Below are positions 10,121 to 18,355 of a DNA stretch of 64,000 nt, in pieces. The stretch covers positions 62,001 to 126,000 of the forward strand of contig NZ_JADQAI010000008.1 in NCBI RefSeq assembly GCF_022129235.1, read 5' to 3'. How positions within the stretch are numbered: position 1 is the stretch's first letter; each line of letters starts with the position of its first letter. The translations under genes and the position numbers were made by a program. The notes under the pieces were generated by a model. That model was not told the DNA's origin and made no database searches. It saw nothing but the letters and a program-made list of their open reading frames with translations. The DNA comes from Psychrobacter sp. Ps6 (GTDB lineage Bacteria > Pseudomonadota > Gammaproteobacteria > Pseudomonadales > Moraxellaceae).

Positions 10121-10882
10121 ATGAATTTGAACCGCTTAATACCGAGTAAGCCTAGCCAGTTGAGCAAATATCCAGATCAAACGGTGCTAACAGCGCCAGT
10201 CACAATAAGTGTGGGTGTGCCTACTGAAACAGTCAGTTTTTGGCAGAGTTATGGTTTCTTTGTAGTTGTCATTGCATGGTCAGTGATTTATATCTTTATG
10301 GCCGTTTGGGAGTTTTCGACAGGTTATACGGTTACGACAATTGATGAAATTTTAAGAAGTATTATTGGGCTTTGGTCTTTTTTAACTATCCTCATGTTGT
10401 TTTTATTCATGATGATATATTGGTTGCATCGTACCTACAGAGGTTTTGTCGTTCCAAATCCATGGGTTGCAAAGCGGTTGACTTGGAAGCATGTGCCAAT
10501 CATGGTTATTAAAGAAGATAGCATTAGCTTTCTATCTAGCTTCTTTATATTCATTGATAAGCTACATCATGATCAGATAGTAAGCTTTGATGATGTTGAA
10601 AAGTTTTATCTAAATCAAAGTAGTCATTCTGGTATTGGTTTTTCGATAATATATAAAAAACAGCATGTTGCAGCTATGAAAAATAAAGGTAAAAGACTTG
10701 AAGGCTTGTTAGCTCACAAAAAATTTACGTTATATGAGCATTACAATGTTTTGAATGGCCGGTATTATATTGATTTGCGTGAAATTCTAAATATTATGAA
10801 TACTTTTCACAAGCAAAGAACTGATGGTATTAAATATTTGTCGCAAGATAACCATGATAATTTAATGGATATTGGCTGGTAA
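10121..10882 (+). CDS. hypothetical two-helix membrane protein inserted between trpB and trpA
   Basis: Not recognised. The 253-residue protein has a polar N-terminus, transmembrane helices at about residues 43-63 and 79-102, then a basic cytoplasmic-looking domain of about 150 residues rich in K, I, F and Y, with a strand-like segment (IMVIKEDSISFLSS) resembling a PH-like/bacterial PH fold only in general appearance. Base composition is clearly more AT-rich than the flanking trp genes, with many ATT, TTT and AAA codons, which suggests acquisition or weaker selection. It starts 38 bases after a strong hairpin and ends 53 bases before trpA, so it could be co-transcribed with trpA. No function is proposed. 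Confidence 0.7.
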   Translation: MNLNRLIPSKPSQLSKYPDQTVLTAPVTISVGVPTETVSFWQSYGFFVVVIAWSVIYIFMAVWEFSTGYTVTTIDEILRSIIGLWSFLTILMLFLFMMIYWLHRTYRGFVVPNPWVAKRLTWKHVPIMVIKEDSISFLSSFFIFIDKLHHDQIVSFDDVEKFYLNQSSHSGIGFSIIYKKQHVAAMKNKGKRLEGLLAHKKFTLYEHYNVLNGRYYIDLREILNIMNTFHKQRTDGIKYLSQDNHDNLMDIGW

Positions 10883-10935
10883 GAATACACTTATATAAGC
10901 TAAAAATTTATTTAACAAAATTATAAGAGAACATT

Positions 10936-11760
10936 ATGACCAGAATTGAAAGCACTTTTGAAACTTTAAAATCACAAAATAAAAAAGCCCTGATCCCTTA
11001 TGTGATGGCAGGCGATCCTAATCCTGCAACGACCGTCGGTCTATTGCATGACTTGGTCAAGCACGGCGCAGATATGATCGAAGTTGGCTTGCCGTTCTCT
11101 GATCCGATGGCAGATGGCCCTGTGGTTGCGTTGGCTGGCGAGCGCGCATTAGCAGCAGGTACGAGTACTCGTGATGCGCTAAAAATGGTCGCAGAGTTTC
11201 GTCAAACCGATACGCAGACGCCAATTATTTTGATGGGCTATCTTAATCCTGTTGAAATCATCGGTTATGATAATTTTGTCGCGTTATGTGAGCAATCAGG
11301 CGTGGATGGCTTATTGATGGTAGATTTGCCACCAGCAGAGGCGGGCAGCTTTACGCAGCATTTGACCGACCATTCGATGAATGAGATTTTCTTGCTATCG
11401 CCAACGACGTTGCCTGAGCGCCGTGAGCAAGTATTGACTCATTGCGGTGGCTATATTTATTATGTGTCGCTAAAAGGCGTGACTGGTTCAGCCACGCTAG
11501 ATACAGATGACGTTGCGACCCAAGTCCAAGCAATCAAAGCAGAAACAGACTTGCCAGTATGCGTCGGCTTCGGTATTCGTGATGGCGCCTCTGCAAAAGC
11601 AATCGGTACTCATGCGGATGGCGTTATCGTGGGTAGTGCGCTGGTACAGAATTTTGCAGATATTGATGCCAATGATACCGATGCGGTAGCAAGTGCTCAG
11701 CAAAACATCATGGCAAAAATGGATGAGCTGCGTGCAGCATTAGACAGTCTGAGTGCTTAA
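10936..11760 (+). CDS. trpA: tryptophan synthase alpha chain
   Basis: Cleaves indole-3-glycerol phosphate to indole, which passes to TrpB through the complex tunnel. The TIM-barrel protein of 274 residues has the catalytic Glu in MIEVGLPFSDPMADGP, the catalytic Asp in LLMVDLPPAE, a loop 6 region (YYVSLKGVTGS) and the phosphate-binding GFGIRDG and VGSALV segments. The start is preceded by AAGAGAAC at 10924-10931. It is separated from trpB by an unknown gene; a 469-base spacer follows before accD. Confidence 0.98.
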   Translation: MTRIESTFETLKSQNKKALIPYVMAGDPNPATTVGLLHDLVKHGADMIEVGLPFSDPMADGPVVALAGERALAAGTSTRDALKMVAEFRQTDTQTPIILMGYLNPVEIIGYDNFVALCEQSGVDGLLMVDLPPAEAGSFTQHLTDHSMNEIFLLSPTTLPERREQVLTHCGGYIYYVSLKGVTGSATLDTDDVATQVQAIKAETDLPVCVGFGIRDGASAKAIGTHADGVIVGSALVQNFADIDANDTDAVASAQQNIMAKMDELRAALDSLSA

Positions 11761-11966
11761 TACTCATTATCCTAATATCGCTTTTATCAAGCTAACAGCG
11801 GCATGATGTTTTAAGTATCTCATTGAGGCGATTTGATAAAGGCGATAGTTATAAAGGCGATAGCTGGTTTGAAGTAGTTATTTTGAGTAATTGGCCTTGA
11901 ATCACGAAGTTAAATAATGGGAATCAATGACTCAAAAACGTTACTGAAAGATGACGTTAAATGACT

Positions 11967-11995
11967 TTGCTAAATTTAGTTTACGAGTGTAAACT
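11967..11995 (+). promoter_or_regulatory. candidate accD promoter
   Basis: TTGCTA (11967-11972), a 17-base spacer, then TAAACT (11990-11995). The -10 lies inside the palindrome at 11976-11997. An alternative pair is TTTACG (11980-11985) with TATTAT (12004-12009), 18 apart. In both readings the palindrome overlaps the polymerase site. Confidence 0.45.
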
Positions 11996-11997
11996 AA
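11976..11997. promoter_or_regulatory. DesT/FabR-like palindromic operator upstream of accD
   Basis: Perfect nine-base arms TTAGTTTAC and GTAAACTAA surround the four-base centre GAGT. The inner 7-4-7 layout resembles that of DesT/FabR-type TetR-family operators known for unsaturated-fatty-acid control. Fourteen bases (11983-11996) recur exactly upstream of acpP at 47255-47268. Its overlap with the promoter suggests repression of accD; the regulator itself is not in this window. Confidence 0.5.
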
Positions 11998-12229
11998 CAT
12001 GACTATTATATGGCGTCTGATAGCCGTGGTTTGTCAGTGACTAGTTTCAAAAAACATTTGCCAAAAAGCATTTGCCCAAAAGTCTCAACAAGCACATCAT
12101 CTATCAATAAGCACCTAACCAAATGATCGACACGTAAGATTGATACATCAGCGTGTCGCATAATTGCTCATGTTATGACTGGGTTTGACGCTTTGTTTAG
12201 ACAACCATTAAACTCTCAATGACAAGCGA

Positions 12230-13204
12230 ATGAGCCAACTTGTCAATAAGCCTTTTATGATGGCAAATAATATGACTGATACAGCAACAAAACTCGATAA
12301 TAATACTGCTAAAGCCGAGCCAAACAGCAACGCGGATAGGCAGTCATGGTTTAACCGTCCTATACCAGGTATCAAGCAGCAATTAACTGCGCAATTGACC
12401 GCAGTAGAGACTGAACCGTCGACCAAATGCAGCAATTGTCATTCTGTGATTACCAACACCGCACTGATTTTTAACTGCTATGTGTGTCCGCACTGTGATC
12501 ATCATTTACCGATGAGTGCTCGTGAGCGCTTGAATTGGTTGCTTGATCAAGTAGACGGTGAGACAGGGCAAGAATTCACTGCCAAAGATCCGCTAAGCTT
12601 TGTGGATAGCAAGCCATATCCTGCGCGTATGAGCGAAGCACAAGAAAAGACAGGCGAGAGTGAAGCATTAGTTGCCATGTACGGCAAGCTGCGTAACCTT
12701 GATATTGTCGCTTGTGCGTTTGATTTCCGTTTTATGGGCGGCTCGATGGGTTCAGTGGTTGGTGACCGTTTTGTACAAGCCGCTGAAAGAGCGCTTGAGC
12801 AAAAAGTACCGTTAGTATGCTTTGCTGCTTCTGGCGGTGCGCGCATGCAAGAAGGTCTGTTATCATTGATGCAAATGGCACGCACGGCGGCAGCGATTGA
12901 ACGTTTGAGAATCGCTGGCATCCCTTACATCGTGGTATTGACTAACCCTGTTTATGGCGGTGTGACGGCGTCATTGGCCATGCTGGGTGATATCCATTTG
13001 GCAGAACCAAAAGCGATGATTGGCTTCGCGGGTAAGCGCGTGATTGAGCAGACCGTGCGTGAGACATTAGAAGAGCCGTTCCAACGTGCGGAGTTCTTAT
13101 TAGAGCATGGCGTCGTAGATGAAGTGGTGCATCGTCATCAACTGATTGATACCATCTATCGTTTGCTTGCAAAACTGTGCCGCGTACCTAATGTAGATGC
13201 TTAA
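12230..13204 (+). CDS. accD: acetyl-CoA carboxylase, carboxyltransferase subunit beta
   Basis: With AccA it transfers the carboxyl group from carboxybiotin to acetyl-CoA, making malonyl-CoA, the first committed step of fatty-acid synthesis. The N-terminal zinc ribbon is visible (CSNC, then CYVCPHC), followed by the crotonase-like carboxyltransferase core with FRFMGGSMGSVVGDRF, FAASGGARMQEG and LTNPVYGGVTASLAMLGD. The 324 residues include a variable polar N-terminus. No start has a good ribosome site, and ATG 12257, 12260 or 12272 are alternatives; the last gives 310 residues, nearer the usual 290-305. The trpA-accD-folC order is common in gammaproteobacteria. Confidence 0.96.
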   Translation: MSQLVNKPFMMANNMTDTATKLDNNTAKAEPNSNADRQSWFNRPIPGIKQQLTAQLTAVETEPSTKCSNCHSVITNTALIFNCYVCPHCDHHLPMSARERLNWLLDQVDGETGQEFTAKDPLSFVDSKPYPARMSEAQEKTGESEALVAMYGKLRNLDIVACAFDFRFMGGSMGSVVGDRFVQAAERALEQKVPLVCFAASGGARMQEGLLSLMQMARTAAAIERLRIAGIPYIVVLTNPVYGGVTASLAMLGDIHLAEPKAMIGFAGKRVIEQTVRETLEEPFQRAEFLLEHGVVDEVVHRHQLIDTIYRLLAKLCRVPNVDA

Positions 13205-13294
13205 TAAGATGTATGGCTCAGTATCATGAGTCAATTATTGAGTGCATAAACGTCTAGCCGCGTGCTAACATCTACTGCATATGCAAGACCCTCT

Positions 13295-13335
13295 AATAGC
13301 ATTTATCGTCATTGCACGGTAAATGCTATTTTTGG
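13295..13335 (+). terminator. terminator after accD
   Basis: A 13-bp stem, with one G-T pair, joins AATAGCATTTATC (13295-13307) to GGTAAATGCTATT (13318-13330), followed by TTT and a further T-rich stretch. This gives a probable rho-independent terminator or attenuator before folC. Confidence 0.75.
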
Positions 13336-13390
13336 TTTTAGCCAACACATATATTTCTACCTTTTATTAAATTTCATATAGGTTTTATTC

Positions 13391-14740
13391 ATGTCTGACC
13401 TTTTAGCATCTGACCTCAAAAGTCCCAGTGATAACGCTAGCCTAACTCAATGGCTTGATTATATGCAGCAGATTCATGTGTCTGCAATCGATATGGGGCT
13501 ATCGCGTGTATTGCCTGTTGCCGAAGCGCTAGGAGTAGTACAGTCAGCCAAAGATGATGCCTATGTCTTCACTGTGGCAGGCACCAATGGCAAAGGCTCT
13601 ACGACCGCTGTCATCGCTGAGATGTGTAAAGCCGCAGGTTATAAAACGGCACTATATCAATCGCCGCACTTGAGCGTTTTTAATGAACGCGTGCGTATCA
13701 ATGGCGAGATGGTCAGCGACGAGACGCTGATTGATGCTTTTAGCAAAGTAGAAGCAGCACGTTTAGATTGCGATTTGACCTTGTCATTCTTTGAGATGAC
13801 AACGCTGGCAGCATTACTCATATTTGCTGAGGCAGACTGTGATGTATGGGTGTTAGAAGTTGGATTGGGCGGACGGTTAGATGTGGTTAATATTATTGAT
13901 CCTGATATGGCAGTGATTACTAATATTGGTATCGATCATGTCGACTGGCTAGGTGACAATGTCGAGGACATCGGTCGCGAGAAAGCAGGTATATTGCGCC
14001 AAGGTATTTCTTTAATTTATGGTGCTACTGAAATGCCATCTAGCGTGCAGCACGCTATCGATAATGAGCAAGCGACTTGTTATCAAATTGGTCAAGACTT
14101 TAGCTACCGCGATATTGACTCAATGATTTGGCAATACAGTAATGCGGCAGTTACCTTGCAATTACCACGCCCTGCGCTGTCCTTGACCAATACTGCCAAT
14201 GCACTATCGGCGGTACTTGCAAGCCCGTTGAGTGTCGATATCAGTGCCATCGAGCAGGCATTGCAAACTGTCAAACTGGCAGGGCGCTTTGATTATCGCG
14301 AAAGCCATCATCGCCATTGGTTGTTTGATGTGGCGCACAACGAGCAAGGCGTGGCGTTTTTATTAGCGCAGTTATTGCCATTTTGGCAGCAGCATTTGAG
14401 TAAACACGGCAACCAAGCTGGTAGAGATCTTCCAAAAATCAAAATGTTGTTCTCTATGTTGGGTGATAAAGATATCGACAAAGTGGTACAACGTCTGACT
14501 CAAGCAGGCTTGCCGATTAGTGATTGGTTTATTGCTGAGATTGATTATCCTCGTGCCGCGAGTACCGAGCAGCTACAAGGCGTCTTAACTCAATATGTGG
14601 ATAGGGCCAACATATATCAATTCGATGGCTTGCATGCAGCGACGTATGCGGTGATAGCTGATAGTCAGCCACAAGATCTAATCGTCGTATGCGGTTCGTT
14701 TCATACGATTGGAGAGGCGCTTGCTGCACTTGCCGTATGA
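13391..14740 (+). CDS. folC: bifunctional folylpolyglutamate/dihydrofolate synthase
   Basis: Adds glutamate to dihydropteroate and then to reduced folates, retaining them in the cell. It is a Mur-ligase-fold ATPase of 449 residues. Visible are the P-loop VAGTNGKGSTTAV (about residues 60-72), the QSPHLSVFNERVRINGE loop, FFEMTTLAALLIFA, VLEVGLGGRLDVVN, and the C-terminal domain with LFDVAHNEQG and MLFSMLGDKD. It sits between accD and a SPOR-domain gene, as in many gammaproteobacteria. Confidence 0.97.
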   Translation: MSDLLASDLKSPSDNASLTQWLDYMQQIHVSAIDMGLSRVLPVAEALGVVQSAKDDAYVFTVAGTNGKGSTTAVIAEMCKAAGYKTALYQSPHLSVFNERVRINGEMVSDETLIDAFSKVEAARLDCDLTLSFFEMTTLAALLIFAEADCDVWVLEVGLGGRLDVVNIIDPDMAVITNIGIDHVDWLGDNVEDIGREKAGILRQGISLIYGATEMPSSVQHAIDNEQATCYQIGQDFSYRDIDSMIWQYSNAAVTLQLPRPALSLTNTANALSAVLASPLSVDISAIEQALQTVKLAGRFDYRESHHRHWLFDVAHNEQGVAFLLAQLLPFWQQHLSKHGNQAGRDLPKIKMLFSMLGDKDIDKVVQRLTQAGLPISDWFIAEIDYPRAASTEQLQGVLTQYVDRANIYQFDGLHAATYAVIADSQPQDLIVVCGSFHTIGEALAALAV

Positions 14741-14988
14741 TCATTTAGGTTAAGGTGGCGCCTGTTTAGTGTTAATCTTAGTACTTGCCTGATAGCAGAC
14801 AGCACGAAAAATATGCTTTATAATCAAAATGATTTGCAAGACTGGCATAAATAGGTCGGCATGAATTTTGAACACTGATGGCAGTAACTGGCGGTACGAG
14901 ACGTTTATTAGCGCAATTATCTATATTGCTGTGAGACAGTCCCTGCGCCGCTCAATCAACCTTATTACCAACTAAGAGACGTAAACGG

Positions 14989-16131
14989 ATGAACTTTTCG
15001 AGACAAGCCTTATTGGGCATTGGGATGATTCTAGGCGGTAGCGTGATGCTATACGCCATGGTGCAGCAGATTGGTGAGAGCAACCAGCCACAGCCAACAT
15101 CAGCGATGATAGAGAAACCAGCGACTGAGCAAGAATCTTTGCAACCGCTAACGACTGACATCGAGACAGAAAAACGTATCCTTGCGCAAAAGCAAAAAGA
15201 ACGTGCTGCTCGTGTTGCTGAGCAGGAGAGGCGCGCCCAGGAGTTTTTGACAGAACAAGAAGTGGCTGAAGCAGAAGCATTGGCTAAAGCTCGTGCCGAA
15301 AATCAGCAGTATGTCAAAAATATTGCGGCGACAAATGAACAGAGTGAAAGCTCAGAAGCCGTAAAAGACACAGAGACAAGTGTCAAAAGTAAGGAAATGC
15401 AAGATGCTGAAAAATTGGTTAAGGCAGCCGATGATGCAGTGAATGAAGCCAAAGTAAAAAAGCAGGTGGAAGATGAGCAGCAACAAGCCAAAGCAAAACA
15501 AGAAAAAGCCGCTGCTGAAAAACTAGCAGAAAGTAAAAAAGAAGCAGAAGCAAAAAGACAAGCGAACGCTCAAGCTGCAGCTGAGAAAGAAAAAAAAGCA
15601 GCTGAAGCGGCTAAAAATGAACCACCAAAATCGCCTTCTGATTATCAAGTCAAAAAAGGTGATGGGCTGATTAAGCTTGCAAGACAATACAATATGCCTG
15701 TCGAAGTATTGGCTCAAGCAAATAACATTTCACCATCGACCTCATTACAGCTGGGCCAAAACATTACCATACCATCACGTAATCAAGTGCAACGTCTGGA
15801 GCGTGAAGCTGCTGCTGCCGAAAAAGCAGCTGAGGCCAAGCGAGACGCTCAGCAAAAGCTTCTTGAGGCTCGTCAAGAAGTGAAAGAAACCGACGCGAAA
15901 GGTAGCTTTGGGGTGCAAGTAGCGCTCGCAGATAATCAGGCTAAAGCGGATACGCTGGCGAAAAAATTCAAAGAGGCTGGATATCAAGTGAAGACCAGCC
16001 CGACCAGTCGCGGTGTTCGCGTCATTGTTGGTCCTGAACGTGGAAAGGTCGCTGCATTGGCACTAAAAGATAAGATCAATAGTGATTCTAACGTCGATAC
16101 GAACGGTGCTTGGGTACTTTATTGGCGTTAA
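14989..16131 (+). CDS. inner-membrane protein with coiled coil, LysM and SPOR domains (DedD-like position)
   Basis: Probably a cell-envelope or septal-ring protein. There is a single N-terminal membrane helix (about residues 6-25), then a long A/E/K-rich coiled-coil stretch (about 55-210), a LysM domain (about 217-263, YQVKKGDGLIKLARQYN to LGQNITIPS), a second short charged helix, and a C-terminal SPOR domain (about 305-380, beginning FGVQVALADNQAKAD). SPOR domains bind denuded septal glycan and LysM domains bind peptidoglycan. The folC-SPOR order corresponds to folC-dedD in E. coli, but DedD has no LysM domain. A terminator follows at 16179. The domain calls are by pattern only. Confidence 0.85.
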   Translation: MNFSRQALLGIGMILGGSVMLYAMVQQIGESNQPQPTSAMIEKPATEQESLQPLTTDIETEKRILAQKQKERAARVAEQERRAQEFLTEQEVAEAEALAKARAENQQYVKNIAATNEQSESSEAVKDTETSVKSKEMQDAEKLVKAADDAVNEAKVKKQVEDEQQQAKAKQEKAAAEKLAESKKEAEAKRQANAQAAAEKEKKAAEAAKNEPPKSPSDYQVKKGDGLIKLARQYNMPVEVLAQANNISPSTSLQLGQNITIPSRNQVQRLEREAAAAEKAAEAKRDAQQKLLEARQEVKETDAKGSFGVQVALADNQAKADTLAKKFKEAGYQVKTSPTSRGVRVIVGPERGKVAALALKDKINSDSNVDTNGAWVLYWR

Positions 16132-16178
16132 GCTAGAGCGTTGCTAATGGTCTCGATTCGGCCTTTATCTACTTTATA

Positions 16179-16209
16179 TAAAAACACGACAAATACTGTC
16201 GTGTTTTTT
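16179..16209 (+). terminator. terminator after the SPOR-LysM gene
   Basis: Nine-base arms AACACGACA (16183-16191) and TGTCGTGTT (16197-16205) with a five-base loop, preceded by A and followed by a T-run. Confidence 0.88.
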
Positions 16210-16381
16210 GTTTTATCGTTTGCCGATTGGCACTGCCTTAGTTAAGATGAGCGCCGTTTTTATAATTCGTTGTTGTATAACCTGTCAGTCTACAAAGGTT
16301 GCCCTATGGTGATCAGCCGATCATTAACTCTTTAGAGTCTTGAACGCTAGCTAGCACTGTTACATTGTATAAGGTAAAACC

Positions 16382-16912
16382 ATGTCATTTGGCGCTATAT
16401 TTTTAATCTTGGCCGTTGGGTTTTTAGGGCTGATTACGTTACCAAAGCTATTAGCAAAGCGCCCAGTCGCAGAGCCTGAGCCAAAGCCTGTGCGCGGTGA
16501 TGAGCTGGCTATTTGGCCATTTGCCCCAATGCCAATCATGACCGACACTGAGGTCATATTTTTTAATAAGTTAAAAAATGCGCTTCCGGAGTATCATATA
16601 TTTGTGCAGGTTCAGTTATCACGAATCATTGAAGCCAATAGTGACGAGACATCCGAGCGTAGCTTTTGGTTCAATCGTATCTGCCGTCAGAGCGTTGATT
16701 ATGTAATTGTAGATGTTGACGCTCAGACCACGCTAGTTGCTATCGAGCTTGATGACTGGACGCATAGTAGCAAAGCGCGGCAAAAAGCCGATGATAAAAA
16801 AGACAAAGCCCTTGCCAGTGCAGGCATCGCCATCGTTCGTTTTCACGCTGAGCGCATGCCTAGTGCCGATATGCTGAGATATGAGCTAATGCAGGTGATT
16901 GAAAATTATTGA
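16382..16912 (+). CDS. DUF2726 domain protein with N-terminal membrane helix
   Basis: Function unknown. The 176-residue protein starts with a membrane helix (about residues 3-19) and then has a DUF2726 domain: TEVIFFNKLKNAL, the VQVQLSRII strand, SVDYVIVDVDAQTTLVAIELDD, KADDKKDKALASAGI and IVRFHAER. This strand pattern (aromatic-acid-x-IELDD...K-D) resembles the PD-(D/E)XK nuclease-like fold to which DUF2726 is often related, so a nucleic-acid role is possible but unproven. It is a single gene converging on the DUF1853 gene. Confidence 0.8.
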   Translation: MSFGAIFLILAVGFLGLITLPKLLAKRPVAEPEPKPVRGDELAIWPFAPMPIMTDTEVIFFNKLKNALPEYHIFVQVQLSRIIEANSDETSERSFWFNRICRQSVDYVIVDVDAQTTLVAIELDDWTHSSKARQKADDKKDKALASAGIAIVRFHAERMPSADMLRYELMQVIENY

Positions 16913-16990
16913 ACAGTTCACTGAGTGTGTGCTTGTTAAAGGGTACAATCAGACAAGCTGCTTTATTCAAAACATCTGCGTTAGTTAAGA

Positions 16991-17977
16991 TTATTCATCT
17001 ACCCCGGCTGGCTGTCTTGGATAAATAACGATTGGTCTATTACCTTCAAAATATAAACCTGTCCTAGGTGGCCCATTATCTGACCAAACTATCGGCTGCT
17101 GACGATCATTATAAAAGCCGCGCTGGGTGAACCATTCAATATAGTGCGCGGCTCGTAATGAAGCGGCGTCAATCGTCGCAAGAGCGGCTTTATCTCTCTT
17201 ATCACACCATTCGTGCATCGGAAAGCTCGGCGTTAGCCAGTATGGCCAATCATAATCGCTAAGGTCAGTTGTGTTTATCGGTAAAAAGAATCGCCCTTTT
17301 ATAACCCCATAGCGCTTATCGATTTTTACCTGCCCGTGGTCTTCTGTATCTACCCACACCGCTCGAAACTGCTTAGTTTGCATGTGCGTCATCTTACGCT
17401 GTAGATTATCATTGGAGTTGATCCCCACCCAATTCACAGGTTCAAAAGGTGTTGACCCCATAAAAAACTTAATGGCTAGCTCCCAATGTTCAACCAGCTG
17501 TTCTACATGGTTATACAAGATCAAATCAAGCTCGCCAGTTGTCTGCTTACCATTATAGAGCTGCACATTGCTAGCCAGTGTCTCATACGAATGCAGCTTG
17601 CGCGCAAAACCATCCTCTAGCCAAAATGACAGTAAGCCTTCAAAATGAAAACCCAGTCGATTGGGGCTAGGGCGTTTGAGTAAATAACGCGTCAGCTCTT
17701 GATAGGCGGCAGTGGTGTCTAGCTCTACTAATCGCTTTTCATACGCCTCAAACTGTGTCTGCCAAAATTGCGCGCTGTGCACGGCAACCGTATGCGTATT
17801 TTGATGCGGTGCAAAATCTAGCCACTGCGTTAAGACATTGGGACATGCCAGTACATAAGCCAAATCACGCACATAGGGTCGTTTATACGCTTCCCAAGGA
17901 GCATTATCTATGAGGCGATTAGGTGTAGGCTGATTGATAGGCTCGGGCATAGGATAAACCAGTGTGAATATGTGCAT
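16991..17977 (-). CDS. DUF1853 family protein
   Basis: Function unknown. The 328-residue protein matches DUF1853 in its conserved pieces: RPYVRDLAYVLACPNVL near the N-terminus, RLGFHFEGLLSFWLED, the GELDLILYN segment, EHWELAIKFFMG, and WVGINSNDNLQRKMTHM. The GELD...HWELAIKF arrangement recalls a PD-(D/E)XK-like active site, as an inference only. AGGG lies four bases upstream of ATG 17977, favouring it over the in-frame ATG at 17950. It has no operon partner. Confidence 0.8.
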   Translation of the reverse strand: MHIFTLVYPMPEPINQPTPNRLIDNAPWEAYKRPYVRDLAYVLACPNVLTQWLDFAPHQNTHTVAVHSAQFWQTQFEAYEKRLVELDTTAAYQELTRYLLKRPSPNRLGFHFEGLLSFWLEDGFARKLHSYETLASNVQLYNGKQTTGELDLILYNHVEQLVEHWELAIKFFMGSTPFEPVNWVGINSNDNLQRKMTHMQTKQFRAVWVDTEDHGQVKIDKRYGVIKGRFFLPINTTDLSDYDWPYWLTPSFPMHEWCDKRDKAALATIDAASLRAAHYIEWFTQRGFYNDRQQPIVWSDNGPPRTGLYFEGNRPIVIYPRQPAGVDE

Positions 17978-18108
17978 TTACCCTAACGGCTCGCTCTATA
18001 AAAGTCTATAGGACACGAGTATCTACTAGGGTAGTGCTAAGCTTTTTACTTTTAGAACATGATATGAATATGATGAATATGCATGCTGATATCAGCCGAA
18101 TTTAGCAC

Positions 18109-18148
18109 AAAAAAAAGCCAACCATTGAAAACAATGATTGGCTTTTCT
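18109..18148 (-). terminator. terminator of the tRNA-Pro gene
   Basis: Twelve-base arms AGCCAACCATTG (18116-18127) and CAATGATTGGCT (18132-18143), with one G-T pair, lie just downstream of the tRNA on the minus strand. The A-run at 18109-18116 gives a U-tract in the transcript. Confidence 0.85.
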
Positions 18149-18164
18149 TTATTACTGCTCTGTT

Positions 18165-18241
18165 TGGTCGGAACGGCAGGATTTGAACCTGCGACCACTA
18201 CACCCCCAGTGTAGTGCGCTACCAGACTGCGCTACGCCCCG
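18165..18241 (-). tRNA. tRNA-Pro (anticodon GGG)
   Basis: On the minus strand a complete 77-base cloverleaf can be folded, including an encoded CCA (18165-18167). The acceptor stem pairs CGGGGCG with CGTTCCG, the D arm includes AGCGCAG...GCGC, the anticodon stem is CTACA/TGTAG with loop CTGGGGG giving anticodon GGG, and the T arm carries GGTTCAAATCC. It reads proline codons CCC and CCU. A promoter lies just upstream and a terminator just downstream, so it is an isolated single-tRNA transcription unit. Confidence 0.97.
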
Positions 18242-18252
18242 AATGACTGACT

Positions 18253-18280
18253 ATTTTACGCAAAATTATGTATATTGCAA
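18253..18280 (-). promoter_or_regulatory. promoter of tRNA-Pro
   Basis: On the minus strand TTGCAA (18275-18280), a 16-base spacer and TAAAAT (18253-18258) place the start about five bases before the tRNA. Confidence 0.65.
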
Positions 18281-18355
18281 GGGCTATTTATATCAGCCAA
18301 AATCTACAACACCATTCTGCCTAGTATAGTCAGTCTAATTGCTGCGCCGCTCGTG

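Larger units (their letters stand above)
11761..12229 (+). other. trpA-accD intergenic region
   Basis: No gene is seen. It holds an imperfect 13-base inverted repeat (11778-11790 with 11833-11845), a short direct repeat ATAAAGGCGATAG (11836-11848 and 11851-11863), the accD promoter/operator candidate near 11967-12009, and a 7-bp hairpin CGACACG/CGTGTCG at 12128-12158 within the presumed accD leader. Confidence 0.5.

Noticed and set aside
11836..11863. Direct repeat ATAAAGGCGATAG, two copies
   Set aside because: Only two units of 13 bases with no further copies; too little for an iteron or CRISPR, probably local duplication.
18138..18329. Open frame of 63 codons on the plus strand
   Set aside because: It runs antisense through the tRNA-Pro gene, its terminator and its promoter; the apparent protein is an artefact.
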